Assembly (NCBI GenBank): GCA_015067465.1
Contig: SVMK01000004.1
Span: 1-62,434 of the forward strand
Length of the DNA stretch: 62,434 nt
Direction: 5' to 3'
Origin: Oscillospiraceae bacterium
GTDB lineage: Bacteria; Bacillota; Clostridia; Oscillospirales; Oscillospiraceae
The notes below the pieces were generated by a model. That model saw nothing but the letters and a program-made list of their open reading frames with translations. It did no database searches and was not told the origin of the DNA. Position 1 is the stretch's first letter. Each line of letters opens with the position of its first letter. Below, piece by piece: positions 16,238 through 25,389 of the stretch. The translations under genes were made by a program, and so were the position numbers.

Positions 16238-17562
16238 ACAACAAAACACCGTTGCTCCGCAGGGACGGCACCGTAAAGCTGCTCTCCTCGCTGCTGAGTA
16301 TCGTCATCGGCCTGGTTGTCGGCGGCCTGATCGTGCTTCTGGTCGGCGCAGGCAACAAGTCCATCGGAATCACCGGCGCCTGGGAAGGTCTTCGCCTGAT
16401 TTTCGCCGGCATTCTCTCCACCGGACGCGACGCCGCGGGCAGCCTGACCTGGGGCTTCAACCCCGCCAACGTGGGCAATATGCTCTTCCGCGCCGTACCC
16501 GTGATCATGACCGGTCTTTCCGTTGCGGTTGCATTCAAAACCGGACTTTTCAACATCGGCGCACCCGGTCAGTATCTGATGAGCACCATGGTCACTCTCA
16601 TCATCGCGCTGAGCATCCCCACCACCGCAGTTCCCGCCGGTCTGGTATGGCTGCTGGCTTTTGTTGGCGGCATGGTTGCCGGTGCGCTCTGGGGCGCAAT
16701 TCCCGGCATCGTCAAGGCATTTCTCAACATCAACGAGGTTCTCGCCTGCATCATGACCAACTGGATCGCGGCCAACCTTGTCACATGGGTGTTTGACGGC
16801 AGCGTTTACCGCAACGTTGTGGAAAACACCAAGACCGGTTATATCTACTCCACCGCCTACGGCCTCACCGAGGTGGACGGCGTGTGGACCTATGTAAAGG
16901 GCAACGGCGTCCAGACCGCCAAGATGGGACTGGACAAGATCTTCCCCGGCTCACAGGTCAACGGCGGTATCATCATTGCCATCCTGCTGGCCGTTCTGGT
17001 GTGGGTGCTCATGAGCAAGACCACCCTGGGCTACCAGCTCAAGGCCTGCGGCTCCAACCGCCACGCCGCCCGCTACGCCGGTATCAACGACAAGCGCAAC
17101 ATCGTTCTCTCCATGGCCATCGCCGGCTCCATGGCCGGCGCTGCTGCCTCCCTGTACTACCTCTCCGGCAACACCGAGTTCTACTGGAACACCTATCAGT
17201 CTCTCCCCGCCGTGGGCTTCAACGGTATTCCTGTGGCCCTGCTGGCCATGAGCAACCCCATCGGTGTCATTTTCTCCGGCGTATTCATGGCCATGCTGGA
17301 TATTGTCGGCCTGCAGCTCACAAATCTCACCGCTTACAACGAATTTATCACCGACGTTATCATCGCCGTGATCGTTTATCTGAGTGCATTCTCCCTTGTG
17401 ATCCGCACACTCCTGACCGCACGCAAAAAGTCCCGCGATGACGGACCGAACGCAAACGCAGACTCCGAGCCCGCCGCGGCGGAAGCGATGCCTGCAGCCG
17501 ATGCTGCCGATGCCACCCCCGCCGATGCGGCGAACTCTGAACAAGGAGGTGAACAGGCATGA
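16234..17562 (+). CDS. Nucleoside ABC transporter permease, NupP/YufP-like
   Basis: A 442-residue inner-membrane permease of the BPD_transp_2 type. Hydrophobic segments run from about residue 18; characteristic motifs are AFKTGLFNIGAPGQ and NEVLACIMTNWIA, and LKACGSNRHAARYAGI forms the ATPase-contact loop. A 40-residue Ala/Asp/Glu-rich tail follows the last helix, a feature I cannot assign a role. It overlaps genes on both sides by ATGA, and the second permease completes the channel. Confidence 0.91.
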   Translation: MNNKTPLLRRDGTVKLLSSLLSIVIGLVVGGLIVLLVGAGNKSIGITGAWEGLRLIFAGILSTGRDAAGSLTWGFNPANVGNMLFRAVPVIMTGLSVAVAFKTGLFNIGAPGQYLMSTMVTLIIALSIPTTAVPAGLVWLLAFVGGMVAGALWGAIPGIVKAFLNINEVLACIMTNWIAANLVTWVFDGSVYRNVVENTKTGYIYSTAYGLTEVDGVWTYVKGNGVQTAKMGLDKIFPGSQVNGGIIIAILLAVLVWVLMSKTTLGYQLKACGSNRHAARYAGINDKRNIVLSMAIAGSMAGAAASLYYLSGNTEFYWNTYQSLPAVGFNGIPVALLAMSNPIGVIFSGVFMAMLDIVGLQLTNLTAYNEFITDVIIAVIVYLSAFSLVIRTLLTARKKSRDDGPNANADSEPAAAEAMPAADAADATPADAANSEQGGEQA

Positions 17563-18605
17563 CCTTTCTGATCCAGCAAACTCTGCTGTACGCAGTTCCT
17601 CTGATGATTGTGGCGCTCGCCGGTGTGTTTGCCGAGCGCAGCGGTATCATCAACCTGGCGCTTGAAGGTATTATGATCTTCGGTGCCTTTGTCGGCGTGC
17701 TGTTCATCCGCATTCTGCAAAGCAGTGAAGCAATCATTGCGCTGCGCGAAGCCAAAAACTGGCTGGCGCTGCAGGGCATTGAGATGCTCACCATGCTGGT
17801 GGCAGCCGCACTCGGTGCCGTTTTCTCCCTGTTGCTGAGCTTTGCCTCCATCAACCTGAAGGCAGACCAGACCATCGGCGGCACGGCGCTGAACCTGCTG
17901 AGCCCCGCGCTGGTGCTCTTCTTCATCCGCATTCTCGCCAACCAGAACACCCTGACCATGGCTGAAGGCGACTCCGCCAGCTGGTTCATGATCAAAAAGA
18001 CCACGCTCGGCTTTGCCAAAACGGCAGACCTCGGCTTTTGGGGCAACACATTCCTGCATAAAGTCTATCTTGCCAATTATATCTGCATCATCGTGTTTGT
18101 CATTTTGTCCGTGATTCTCTACAAAACGCGCTTTGGTCTTCGTCTGCGCTCCTGCGGCGAAAATCCTCAGGCGTCGGATTCTCTGGGCATTAATGTCACC
18201 CGCATGCGCTACGCCGGCACCACCATTTCCGGTGCGCTGGCCGGTATGGGCGGCTTTGTTTACGCACTCACCACCGCAAACTGCGCCTCCACGGGCGACG
18301 TTGCCGGCTTCGGCTTCCTCGCGCTCGCGGTTATGATCTTCGGTAACTGGAAGCCCCTCAACATCGCCGGCGCTTCGATTCTGTTCGGCCTGTTCAAGTG
18401 CATTGCCGCCGGCTACTCCAGCATCGACATCAACGGCGACGGCATCTACATGCTCAAGGAAATCAGCACCACCATGCCCTTCTTCAGCTCTCATTTCTAC
18501 CGCATGCTCCCCTATCTCATCACCCTGATCGTGCTCGCCTTCACCTCCAAAAACTCCCGCGCCCCGAAGGCGGAGGGCATCCCCTACGACAAGGGCAGCC
18601 GCTAA
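17559..18605 (+). CDS. Nucleoside ABC transporter permease, NupQ/YufQ-like
   Basis: Second permease, 348 residues, with GVFAERSGIINLALEGIMI, the usual N-terminal signature of this half, and LRSCGENPQASDSLGINVTR as the coupling loop. It has roughly nine hydrophobic segments. It closes the first nucleoside import operon and is followed about 110 bases later by a strong terminator. Confidence 0.91.
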   Translation: MTFLIQQTLLYAVPLMIVALAGVFAERSGIINLALEGIMIFGAFVGVLFIRILQSSEAIIALREAKNWLALQGIEMLTMLVAAALGAVFSLLLSFASINLKADQTIGGTALNLLSPALVLFFIRILANQNTLTMAEGDSASWFMIKKTTLGFAKTADLGFWGNTFLHKVYLANYICIIVFVILSVILYKTRFGLRLRSCGENPQASDSLGINVTRMRYAGTTISGALAGMGGFVYALTTANCASTGDVAGFGFLALAVMIFGNWKPLNIAGASILFGLFKCIAAGYSSIDINGDGIYMLKEISTTMPFFSSHFYRMLPYLITLIVLAFTSKNSRAPKAEGIPYDKGSR

Positions 18606-18713
18606 TCGGAATCTGCGGTTCCGCCGCGGCATGCACACGGTCTCCGCGCCCTGCCCGTACAGGGTGCTGTGCGCCCACCGCGCACACTTGCGCTAACCTT
18701 CACAAAAGCACCG

Positions 18714-18742
18714 CCCCGCACCGAAATTCGGTGCGGGGTTTT
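18714..18742 (+). terminator. Terminator of the first nucleoside importer
   Basis: CCCCGCACCGAA and TTCGGTGCGGGG form a 12-bp stem with a one-base apex, followed by TTTTG. The 108 bases between the stop codon and this hairpin hold nothing I recognise. Confidence 0.85.
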
Positions 18743-18783
18743 GTTATGCGCCAAGGTTATGACAGAAATCGGGTTTTTCTTTC

Positions 18784-18810
18784 TTATAACCGCTTTTTTG
18801 GGGGTTATAA
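18784..18810. repeat. Inverted repeat upstream of the hydrogenase operon
   Basis: TTATAACC and GGTTATAA flank an 11-bp centre, and a third related copy, AAGGTTAT, occurs about 30 bp earlier. It lies about 105 bp before the hydrogenase -35 in a 429-bp gene-free stretch. It is not the Rex consensus TTGTTAANNNNTTAACAA; it may be a regulator site or part of the AT-rich upstream region. Confidence 0.4.
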
Positions 18811-18915
18811 CCTAAAGTTTTGACGAATGCGAAAAAAATCCGAAATTCGTTTTTTTGCTCATTGCGCGGCTTTGTTTTTTGTACAAGTTATATTTTTGTT
18901 TATCCTTGCGTCGCC

Positions 18916-18944
18916 TTTACAGTGATTTTCTTTGCTGTTATAAT
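18916..18944 (+). promoter_or_regulatory. Promoter of the hydrogenase operon
   Basis: TTTACA, 17 bp, TATAAT, with an AT-rich upstream region and a leader of about 85 bases ending in AGGAGG before the first gene. Confidence 0.75.
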
Positions 18945-19034
18945 ATTTGTGTACTTTAGTGTATTTGGGTAGTATATCCGCGTTTCGGTATGTAACAGAA
19001 ATGCAAAAAAAGATAACGTGAGGAGGAAATCACA

Positions 19035-19523
19035 ATGTCTCATTTACAGGAAGCTGCTGTGAAAAAGGTCGAAGCGATCTGCGATAAATACAGCGGCGAA
19101 ACCACCCCGCTGATCATGATCCTCAGCGAACTTCAGAAGGAATTCGGCTATGTTCCTCTGGAAGTTCAGGAAATCGTTGCGAATAAGACCGGCCTTTCCG
19201 TTTCGGAAATTTACGGTGTCGTAACTTTCTACTCTTTCTTCTCCCTGAAGCCCAAGGGAAAGTACGTCATTGGCTGCTGCCTCGGCACCGCTTGCTACGT
19301 CAAGGGCGCACAGCAGATCATCGACAAGTTCTCCGAGATTCTGGGCATTGCTCCCGGCGAAACCTCGGAAGACGGCCTGTTCACCATTGACGCTCTGCGC
19401 TGCATCGGCGCCTGCGGCATTGCTCCGGCTGTCACCATCAACGGCAAAGTTTACCCCAAGATGTCTGTTGATAAGGTTATTTCCGTCGTTGATGAATATC
19501 GTGCCATGGGAGGTGGAAACTAA
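19035..19523 (+). CDS. hydC: NADH-linked [FeFe] hydrogenase, NuoE-like [2Fe-2S] subunit
   Basis: A 162-residue thioredoxin-fold iron-sulfur subunit. The cluster cysteines are Cys82 and Cys87 in CLGTAC and Cys123 and Cys127 in CIGAC, spaced as in NuoE. It passes electrons between the flavin subunit and the rest of a soluble hydrogenase. The ATG of the next gene overlaps its stop codon by one base. With the next two genes it forms the trimeric, probably electron-confurcating enzyme known from Thermotoga and clostridia. The confurcating mode is inferred from composition. Confidence 0.93.
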   Translation: MSHLQEAAVKKVEAICDKYSGETTPLIMILSELQKEFGYVPLEVQEIVANKTGLSVSEIYGVVTFYSFFSLKPKGKYVIGCCLGTACYVKGAQQIIDKFSEILGIAPGETSEDGLFTIDALRCIGACGIAPAVTINGKVYPKMSVDKVISVVDEYRAMGGGN

Positions 19524-21385
19524 TGAAGACTTTTGCTGAACTCGACGCTAAAATCTGCGGCTGCACCGACGCTTTCACCGCAAAGATGGACGGCAGCAAC
19601 GGCAAGCGCGCTATCCTGCTCTGCGGCGGTACCGGATGCCTGTCCTCCAATTCCATGAACATCAAGGAAAAGTTTGAGGAACTGGTTGCTGCAAACAACA
19701 TGGGCGACAAAGTCACCGTCAACATCGTTGGCTGCTTTGGTTTCTGCTCTCAGGGTCCCTTCGTCAAGATTTTCCCCGAAGACACCCTCTATCGCCTTGT
19801 TAAGATCGAAGACGTTGAAGAGATCTTCGAGAAGGACATCAAGGGCGGCGAGATTGTTGAGCGTCTGCTCTACGTTGAGCCTCTGACCGGCGAAAAGGTT
19901 GCCAAGCAGGACGACATCAACTTCTATAAGAAACAGAGACGTATCGCACTGCACGGCTGCGGCGTTATCAACCCCGAAAACATCAACGAAGCCATGGGCT
20001 ACGGTGCATTCAAGGGCCTGAAGCGCGCACTTTCCATGGAGCCGAAGCAGGTCATCGACGAAGTTCTGGCTGCCGGCCTCCGCGGCCGCGGCGGCGCAGG
20101 CTTCCCCACCGCACGCAAGTGGTCCTTCGCTTATGCAAACGACGCTGAGCACAAGTACATCGTCTGCAACGGCGACGAAGGCGACCCCGGCGCATTCATG
20201 GATCGTTCCATCCTCGAAGGCAACCCCTTCGCAGTTGTCGAAGGCATGATGATTGCCGGCTACGCAATCGGCGCATCCGAGGGTTATTTCTACGTTCGTG
20301 CAGAGTATCCCATCGCTGTCGACCGTCTGAGAAACGCAATTGATCAGATGACCGAAGCCGGCATTCTGGGCGACAACATCATGGGCTCCGGCTTCAACTT
20401 CCGCGCGCACATCCGTCTGGGTGCCGGCGCATTCGTCTGCGGCGAAGAAACCGCTCTGCTCAACTCCATCGAGGGTAAGCGCGGTATGCCCCGTCCCCGT
20501 CCTCCCTTCCCCGCATCCAAGGGTCTGTGGGATTCTCCCACCTGCGTGAACAACGTTGAAACTCTCGCCTGCGTTCCCTACATCCTGCGCGAAGGCGCTG
20601 CCGACTTTGCAAGCTGCGGCACCGAAAACTCCAAGGGCACCAAGGTGTTCGCTCTGGGCGGCAAGGTCAACAACGTCGGCCTGGTTGAAGTTCCCATGGG
20701 CACCACGCTGCGCGAGCTGATCTACGACATCGGCGGCGGCATCCCCAACGGCAAGAAGTTCAAGGCCATCCAGACCGGCGGTCCTTCCGGCGGCTGCCTG
20801 CCCGCAGCAAACCTGGATGAATCCATCGACTTTGACAACCTGGTTGCCAAGGGCTCCATGATGGGCTCCGGCGGCGCCATCGTCATGGACGAGGACAACT
20901 GCATGGTCGACGTTGCAAAGTTCTACATGGAATTCATCTGCGACGAGTCCTGCGGCAAGTGCTCTCCCTGCCGTATCGGCACCAAGAGAATGCTTGAGCT
21001 GCTCACCCGCATCACCCAGGGCAAGGGCACCATGCAGGATCTGGATGAGCTGGAAGAGCTCGGCCGCTATGTCACGGCCAACTCCCTGTGCGCTCTGGGC
21101 CAGACCGCTGCCAACCCCATTATCTCCACTCTGACCCATTTCCGCGATGAATACATCGCTCACATTGTAGACAAGAAGTGCCCGGCCGGCATCTGCAAGG
21201 ATCTGGTGCAGTACAAGATCGATCCCGAAAAGTGCAAGAAGTGCTCCGCCTGCGCTCGCAAGTGCCCCGTAGAGGCAATTTCCGGCACGCCCGGCAAGAC
21301 GCCCTTCGAGATCGACACCACCAAGTGCATCAAGTGCGGTCTGTGCTTCGCAAGCTGCAAGTTCGATGCAATCTACAAGGACTAA
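19523..21385 (+). CDS. hydB: NADH-linked [FeFe] hydrogenase, NuoF-like flavin subunit
   Basis: A 620-residue subunit that binds NAD(H) and FMN. An N-terminal thioredoxin-like [2Fe-2S] domain carries Cys34, Cys39, Cys71 and Cys75. The NuoF core has the glycine-rich GRGGAGFPTARKW (187-200) and NGDEGDPGAF. A [4Fe-4S] motif SCGKCSPCRIG lies near 475. The C-terminal 50 residues add two ferredoxin-type clusters, CKKCSACARKCP and CIKCGLCFASCK. That domain order is typical of HydB in bifurcating hydrogenases and of formate-dehydrogenase partners; the adjacent HydA settles the first. Confidence 0.94.
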   Translation: MKTFAELDAKICGCTDAFTAKMDGSNGKRAILLCGGTGCLSSNSMNIKEKFEELVAANNMGDKVTVNIVGCFGFCSQGPFVKIFPEDTLYRLVKIEDVEEIFEKDIKGGEIVERLLYVEPLTGEKVAKQDDINFYKKQRRIALHGCGVINPENINEAMGYGAFKGLKRALSMEPKQVIDEVLAAGLRGRGGAGFPTARKWSFAYANDAEHKYIVCNGDEGDPGAFMDRSILEGNPFAVVEGMMIAGYAIGASEGYFYVRAEYPIAVDRLRNAIDQMTEAGILGDNIMGSGFNFRAHIRLGAGAFVCGEETALLNSIEGKRGMPRPRPPFPASKGLWDSPTCVNNVETLACVPYILREGAADFASCGTENSKGTKVFALGGKVNNVGLVEVPMGTTLRELIYDIGGGIPNGKKFKAIQTGGPSGGCLPAANLDESIDFDNLVAKGSMMGSGGAIVMDEDNCMVDVAKFYMEFICDESCGKCSPCRIGTKRMLELLTRITQGKGTMQDLDELEELGRYVTANSLCALGQTAANPIISTLTHFRDEYIAHIVDKKCPAGICKDLVQYKIDPEKCKKCSACARKCPVEAISGTPGKTPFEIDTTKCIKCGLCFASCKFDAIYKD

Positions 21386-21398
21386 GGAGGGATTTGAC

Positions 21399-23177
21399 AT
21401 GAGTAAAGTCAATATCAAAATCGAAGGCCGCGACTATCAGGTTGAAGAAAACCTGACTATCCTCGAGGCCGCCCGCCAGTGCGGTTATGAAATTCCCTCT
21501 CTCTGCACTTACAACCACGGCGAATGCAGCCAGGGCTCCTGCCGCGTCTGCCTCGTTGAAGTTAAGGGTGCAAGAGGTTTGGTTGCATCCTGCGTTTACC
21601 CCGTGAACGAGGGCATGGAAGTTATCATTTCCTCCCCCAAGGCTGTTGCTGCCCGCCGCGTCAGCGTTGAGCTGCTGCTCAGCAACCACTCTCAGGACTG
21701 CCAGCAGTGCTCCAAGAACGGCAACTGCGAACTGCTCCATGTTGCAAAGATCACCGGCGCACGCGAAGGCATGTTCCGCGGCGCAAAGACTCCCACCGTT
21801 TACGATGATGTTACGCCCTCCATCGTTCGCGACACCAGCAAGTGCATCCTCTGCGGCCGCTGCATCGAGCGCTGCAAGAATGCCCACGGCAACGGCGTTC
21901 TCGGCTTCATCAACCGCGGTTTCAACACCACCATCGGACCTGCCGGCAATGTTTCTCTGGCTGAGTCTCCCTGCCTGCTGTGCGGTCAGTGCGTTGCTGT
22001 CTGCCCGACCGGCGCGCTGATGCCCAAGTCCGAGATCGACAAGATCGACTTCGCAATGGCTTCCGGCAAGCACGTTGTCGTTCAGACCGCTCCCGCAGTT
22101 CGCGCTGCGCTCGGCGAAGAGTTCGGCATGCCCGTCGGCACGCCCGTCACCGGCAAGATGGTCGCTGCGCTCAAGCGCCTCGGCTTTGCCAAGGTTTACG
22201 ACACCAACTTCGCTGCCGACCTTACCATCATGGAAGAGGCCACCGAACTGCTGCACCGCGTAAAGACCGGCGGCGTTCTGCCCATGATCACCTCCTGCTC
22301 TCCCGGCTGGATCAACTATGCGGAAACCTACTACGGCGATCTGCTGGATCACATTTCCTCCTGCAAGTCTCCCCACGAGATGCAGGGCGCCATCCTCAAG
22401 AGCTACTATGCACAGCAGAAGGGCATTGACCCGAAGGATATCTTCGTTGTTTCCATCATGCCCTGCACCGCAAAGAAGTTTGAGAAGGAACGTCCCCAGC
22501 TCCGCAACAAGGACGGCCTGAAGGACGTCGACGCTGTTCTCACCGTTCGCGAACTCGGCGACATGATCAAGCGCGCAGGCATCCTGTTCACCCGTCTGCC
22601 CGACGAAGAGTTTGACGCAGACCTCATGGGCGACTATTCCGGCGCAGGCGTCATCTTCGGCGTCACCGGCGGCGTTATGGAAGCTGCTCTGCGTACGGCA
22701 TACTTTGTGCTGGAAGGCAAGGAGCACGAGGCCATTAAGTTTGAGGCTGTCCGCGGCTTTGAAGGCATCAAGGAAGCTTCCCTCACCCTCGGCGGCATGA
22801 CTGTCAACATTGCTGTTGCCAGCGGCATGAAGAACGCCAAGGTTCTGCTCGATGACATCCGTGCCGGCAAGAGCAAGTACCACTTCATCGAGATCATGTG
22901 CTGCCCCGGCGGCTGCATCAACGGCGGCGGTATGCCCATCGTCCGCAACGTCTTCCTGCCTGATGAGGGCGTTGACATTGTCGACACCTATCGCCAGAAG
23001 CGCGCCGACGCGCTGTACAGCGAAGATGAGCGCAACGCACTGCGCCAGTCCCACAACAACGCGCAGGTCAAGGAGCTTTACGAAAAGTTCCTCGGCGAGC
23101 CTTGCGGCCACCTCAGCCACGAGCTGCTGCACACCACTTACGAAGCCCGCGCTCCGTTCCGCATTGCTGAGAAGTAA
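21399..23177 (+). CDS. hydA: [FeFe] hydrogenase catalytic subunit
   Basis: A 592-residue enzyme interconverting protons and H2. In order: N-terminal [2Fe-2S] plant-type domain (Cys36, 43, 48, 51), a His/Cys cluster region, two [4Fe-4S] motifs (CILCGRCIERC, CLLCGQCVAVC), then the H-cluster signatures TSCSPGW (near 298), MPCTAKKFE (near 353) and EIMCCPGGCINGGG (near 497). All four H-cluster cysteines are present. The modular make-up fits group A NADH-linked hydrogenases. ATG 21399 follows AAGGAGG; the longer frame from 21366 lies inside hydB. Maturases HydEFG are not in the window. Confidence 0.96.
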   Translation: MSKVNIKIEGRDYQVEENLTILEAARQCGYEIPSLCTYNHGECSQGSCRVCLVEVKGARGLVASCVYPVNEGMEVIISSPKAVAARRVSVELLLSNHSQDCQQCSKNGNCELLHVAKITGAREGMFRGAKTPTVYDDVTPSIVRDTSKCILCGRCIERCKNAHGNGVLGFINRGFNTTIGPAGNVSLAESPCLLCGQCVAVCPTGALMPKSEIDKIDFAMASGKHVVVQTAPAVRAALGEEFGMPVGTPVTGKMVAALKRLGFAKVYDTNFAADLTIMEEATELLHRVKTGGVLPMITSCSPGWINYAETYYGDLLDHISSCKSPHEMQGAILKSYYAQQKGIDPKDIFVVSIMPCTAKKFEKERPQLRNKDGLKDVDAVLTVRELGDMIKRAGILFTRLPDEEFDADLMGDYSGAGVIFGVTGGVMEAALRTAYFVLEGKEHEAIKFEAVRGFEGIKEASLTLGGMTVNIAVASGMKNAKVLLDDIRAGKSKYHFIEIMCCPGGCINGGGMPIVRNVFLPDEGVDIVDTYRQKRADALYSEDERNALRQSHNNAQVKELYEKFLGEPCGHLSHELLHTTYEARAPFRIAEK

Positions 23178-23220
23178 TCGGCGGCCCACCGCGATCTTCG
23201 CCAAATAATTAGTTTCACGA

Positions 23221-23259
23221 AAAACCGACCGTTCTTCAATTGAATTCGGTCGGTTTTTC
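23221..23259 (+). terminator. Terminator of the hydrogenase operon
   Basis: AAAACCGACCG and CGGTCGGTTTT form an 11-bp stem that runs into a T-run. It separates hydrogenase from CODH/ACS transcription. Confidence 0.88.
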
Positions 23260-23347
23260 TATCACCTTTGCATCCCCCCGCGGGGGTTATTACTTTAATG
23301 CATTTCACCCATACGAAAATAGTATCAGCTATTCCCGTATTGGCGTG

Positions 23348-23376
23348 TTGACTAAATTCATGCTTCTTGCTATGAT
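23348..23376 (+). promoter_or_regulatory. Promoter of cooS-cooC-acsB
   Basis: TTGACT, 17 bp, TATGAT. The roughly 80-base leader contains a small hairpin, CAATCC/GGATTG (23425-23441), just before the ribosome-binding site. Confidence 0.7.
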
Positions 23377-23463
23377 ATACTCATCGGTATAGTATACATA
23401 TATCAACGTCATGTAATTATTTTGCAATCCGAGAAGGATTGGGAAAGACTGGAGGAACACCGA

Positions 23464-25368
23464 TTGAATAACTGGGACGAACTGATCACAATTGAGCAGA
23501 TGGAAGAAGCGACCCGCACTCTGCTCGAAAACGGCGAAAAAGTTGGCGCCGACTCCTGGCAGCAGCGCGCAAAGAACCAGACTCCGCACTGCGGCTTCGG
23601 CGAATCCGGCACCTGCTGCCGTATCTGCACCATGGGTCCCTGCCGCATCACCCCGAAGGCCCCCCGCGGCATCTGCGGCTGCGATGTTCACGGCATCGTC
23701 GCCCGTAACTACCTGCGCTTCACCGCAGGCGGCTCTGCAACTCACTCCGACCACGGCCGTGAGATTTGCCACACCCTTCACGAGACCCGCGAAGGCGGCA
23801 ACTATCAGGTCAAGGATCCTGAGAAGCTGAAGAGAATCGCCAAGGAATGGGGCGTTGAAACCGAAGGCAAGGACATTTACGACCTGGCTCATGAGATGGC
23901 CGAGCTGGCTCTGCTCGAGTACGGCAAGCCCTTCGGCACTCAGAAGTTCATCAAGCGCGCTCCCGAACACACTCAGGAGCTGTGGGCAAAGGCAGACATC
24001 GAGCCTCGCGCAATCGACCGCGAAGTTTCTCAGTCCCTGCACATGACCCACATGGGCTGCTCTTCTCTGCCCGAAGCTCTCATCCGCCACTCTCTGCGTT
24101 CCGGTCTGTCTGACGGCTGGGGCGGCTCCATGATGGGCACCGAGTTCTCCGACGTTATGTTCGGCACGCCCAAGCCCATGGACACCGAAGCAAACATCGG
24201 CGTTATGGATAAGGACATGGTCAACATCATTGTTCACGGCCACGATCCTTCCCTGTCCGAAATGATCGTTTTCTATGCCAACGATCCCGAGATGATCGCA
24301 CTGGCAAAGGAGCAGGGCGCCAAGGGCATCAACATCGCCGGCGTCTGCTGCACCGCAAACGAAGTCACCATGCGTCACGGCATCCCCATGGCAGGTAACT
24401 TCCTGTCCCAGGAGAACGTCGTTCTGACCGGTGCCTGCGAAGCCATCGTTGTCGACGTGCAGTGCATCTTCCCCGCACTCGGCCCCCTGAGCAAGTGCTT
24501 CCACACCAAGTTCATCACCACCTCTCCCATTGCCCAGATTCCCGAGGCCGAGTTCATCCGCTTCAATGCTGAAACCGCCGGCGAGAACGCAAAGGCAATC
24601 GTCAAGATGGCGATCATGAACTTCAAAAACCGCAAGCCCGAGCTGGTCAACATTCCTCAGCTGAAGACCAAGGCCCGCGTTGGCTACTCTGTCGAGGCCA
24701 TCAAGAAGGAACTGGACGGCGTCTGCAACTCTCATGTTGACGAGTTCGGCTCCCTCAAGCCCCTCGTGGACGTTGTTAAGTCCGGCGTTCTCCGCGGCGC
24801 TGTCGCAATGGTCGGCTGCAACAACCCCAAGGTCCGCCCCGACACCGCACACATTGAGCTGATGAAGAAGCTGCTCGCCAACGACATTATCGTTGTTGTT
24901 ACCGGCTGCTCCGCACAGGCTGCCGCTAAGGCCGGTCTGATGGATCCCGACGCTGCAAAGTACTGCGGCGAAGGTCTCAAGCGCGTCTGCAAGCTGGTTG
25001 GCATTCCCCCCGTACTCCACATGGGTTCCTGCGTGGATATTTCCCGTATGATGATCCTGGCCTCCGACGTTGCCAAGGATTGGGGCATCAACATCTCCCA
25101 GATTCCTCTCTGCGGCTGCGCTCCTGAGTGGATGAGTGAGAAGGCTGTTTCCATCGGTAACTACGTCGTTGCCACCGGTATCGACACTTACCTCGGCGTT
25201 GACCCCTACACCAAGGGTTCTTCCGAAGTCACCGAACTGCTGCAGGGAGAAAACGGCCTGTGCCAGCAGCTGGTTGAGGCTCATTTCATCGTTGACACCG
25301 ATCTCGAGTCCCTCGGCGACAAGATGATCGCTGGCATCGAGGCCAAGCGCGCTGCTCTCGGAATCTGA
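23464..25368 (+). CDS. cooS: Anaerobic Ni-Fe-S carbon monoxide dehydrogenase catalytic subunit
   Basis: Interconverts CO and CO2; in acetogens this subunit (AcsA) feeds CO to acetyl-CoA synthase. The 634-residue protein has the B/D-cluster cysteine block near residues 43-70 (CGFGESGTCCRICTMGPC, then CGC). Later come the C-cluster motifs VTGCSAQAAAKAG and HMGSCVDISRM. Start is TTG at 23464, eight bases after GGAGG; a TTG at 23422 would add 14 residues but lacks a site. It is first of three genes with the nickel chaperone and AcsB, and no ferredoxin or Ech-type hydrogenase subunits follow, arguing against a Coo energy-conserving complex. Confidence 0.95.
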   Translation: MNNWDELITIEQMEEATRTLLENGEKVGADSWQQRAKNQTPHCGFGESGTCCRICTMGPCRITPKAPRGICGCDVHGIVARNYLRFTAGGSATHSDHGREICHTLHETREGGNYQVKDPEKLKRIAKEWGVETEGKDIYDLAHEMAELALLEYGKPFGTQKFIKRAPEHTQELWAKADIEPRAIDREVSQSLHMTHMGCSSLPEALIRHSLRSGLSDGWGGSMMGTEFSDVMFGTPKPMDTEANIGVMDKDMVNIIVHGHDPSLSEMIVFYANDPEMIALAKEQGAKGINIAGVCCTANEVTMRHGIPMAGNFLSQENVVLTGACEAIVVDVQCIFPALGPLSKCFHTKFITTSPIAQIPEAEFIRFNAETAGENAKAIVKMAIMNFKNRKPELVNIPQLKTKARVGYSVEAIKKELDGVCNSHVDEFGSLKPLVDVVKSGVLRGAVAMVGCNNPKVRPDTAHIELMKKLLANDIIVVVTGCSAQAAAKAGLMDPDAAKYCGEGLKRVCKLVGIPPVLHMGSCVDISRMMILASDVAKDWGINISQIPLCGCAPEWMSEKAVSIGNYVVATGIDTYLGVDPYTKGSSEVTELLQGENGLCQQLVEAHFIVDTDLESLGDKMIAGIEAKRAALGI

Positions 25369-25389
25369 TAGCACAGAGGCGAAGAACTT

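Noticed and set aside
18840-19034. Rex operator ahead of the hydrogenase operon
   Set aside because: No match to TTGTTAANNNNTTAACAA, even allowing two changes; only the unrelated TTATAACC repeat is present.
23422-23463. CooS start at TTG 23422
   Set aside because: No ribosome-binding site precedes it, while TTG 23464 has GGAGG eight bases upstream and gives the usual N-terminus.
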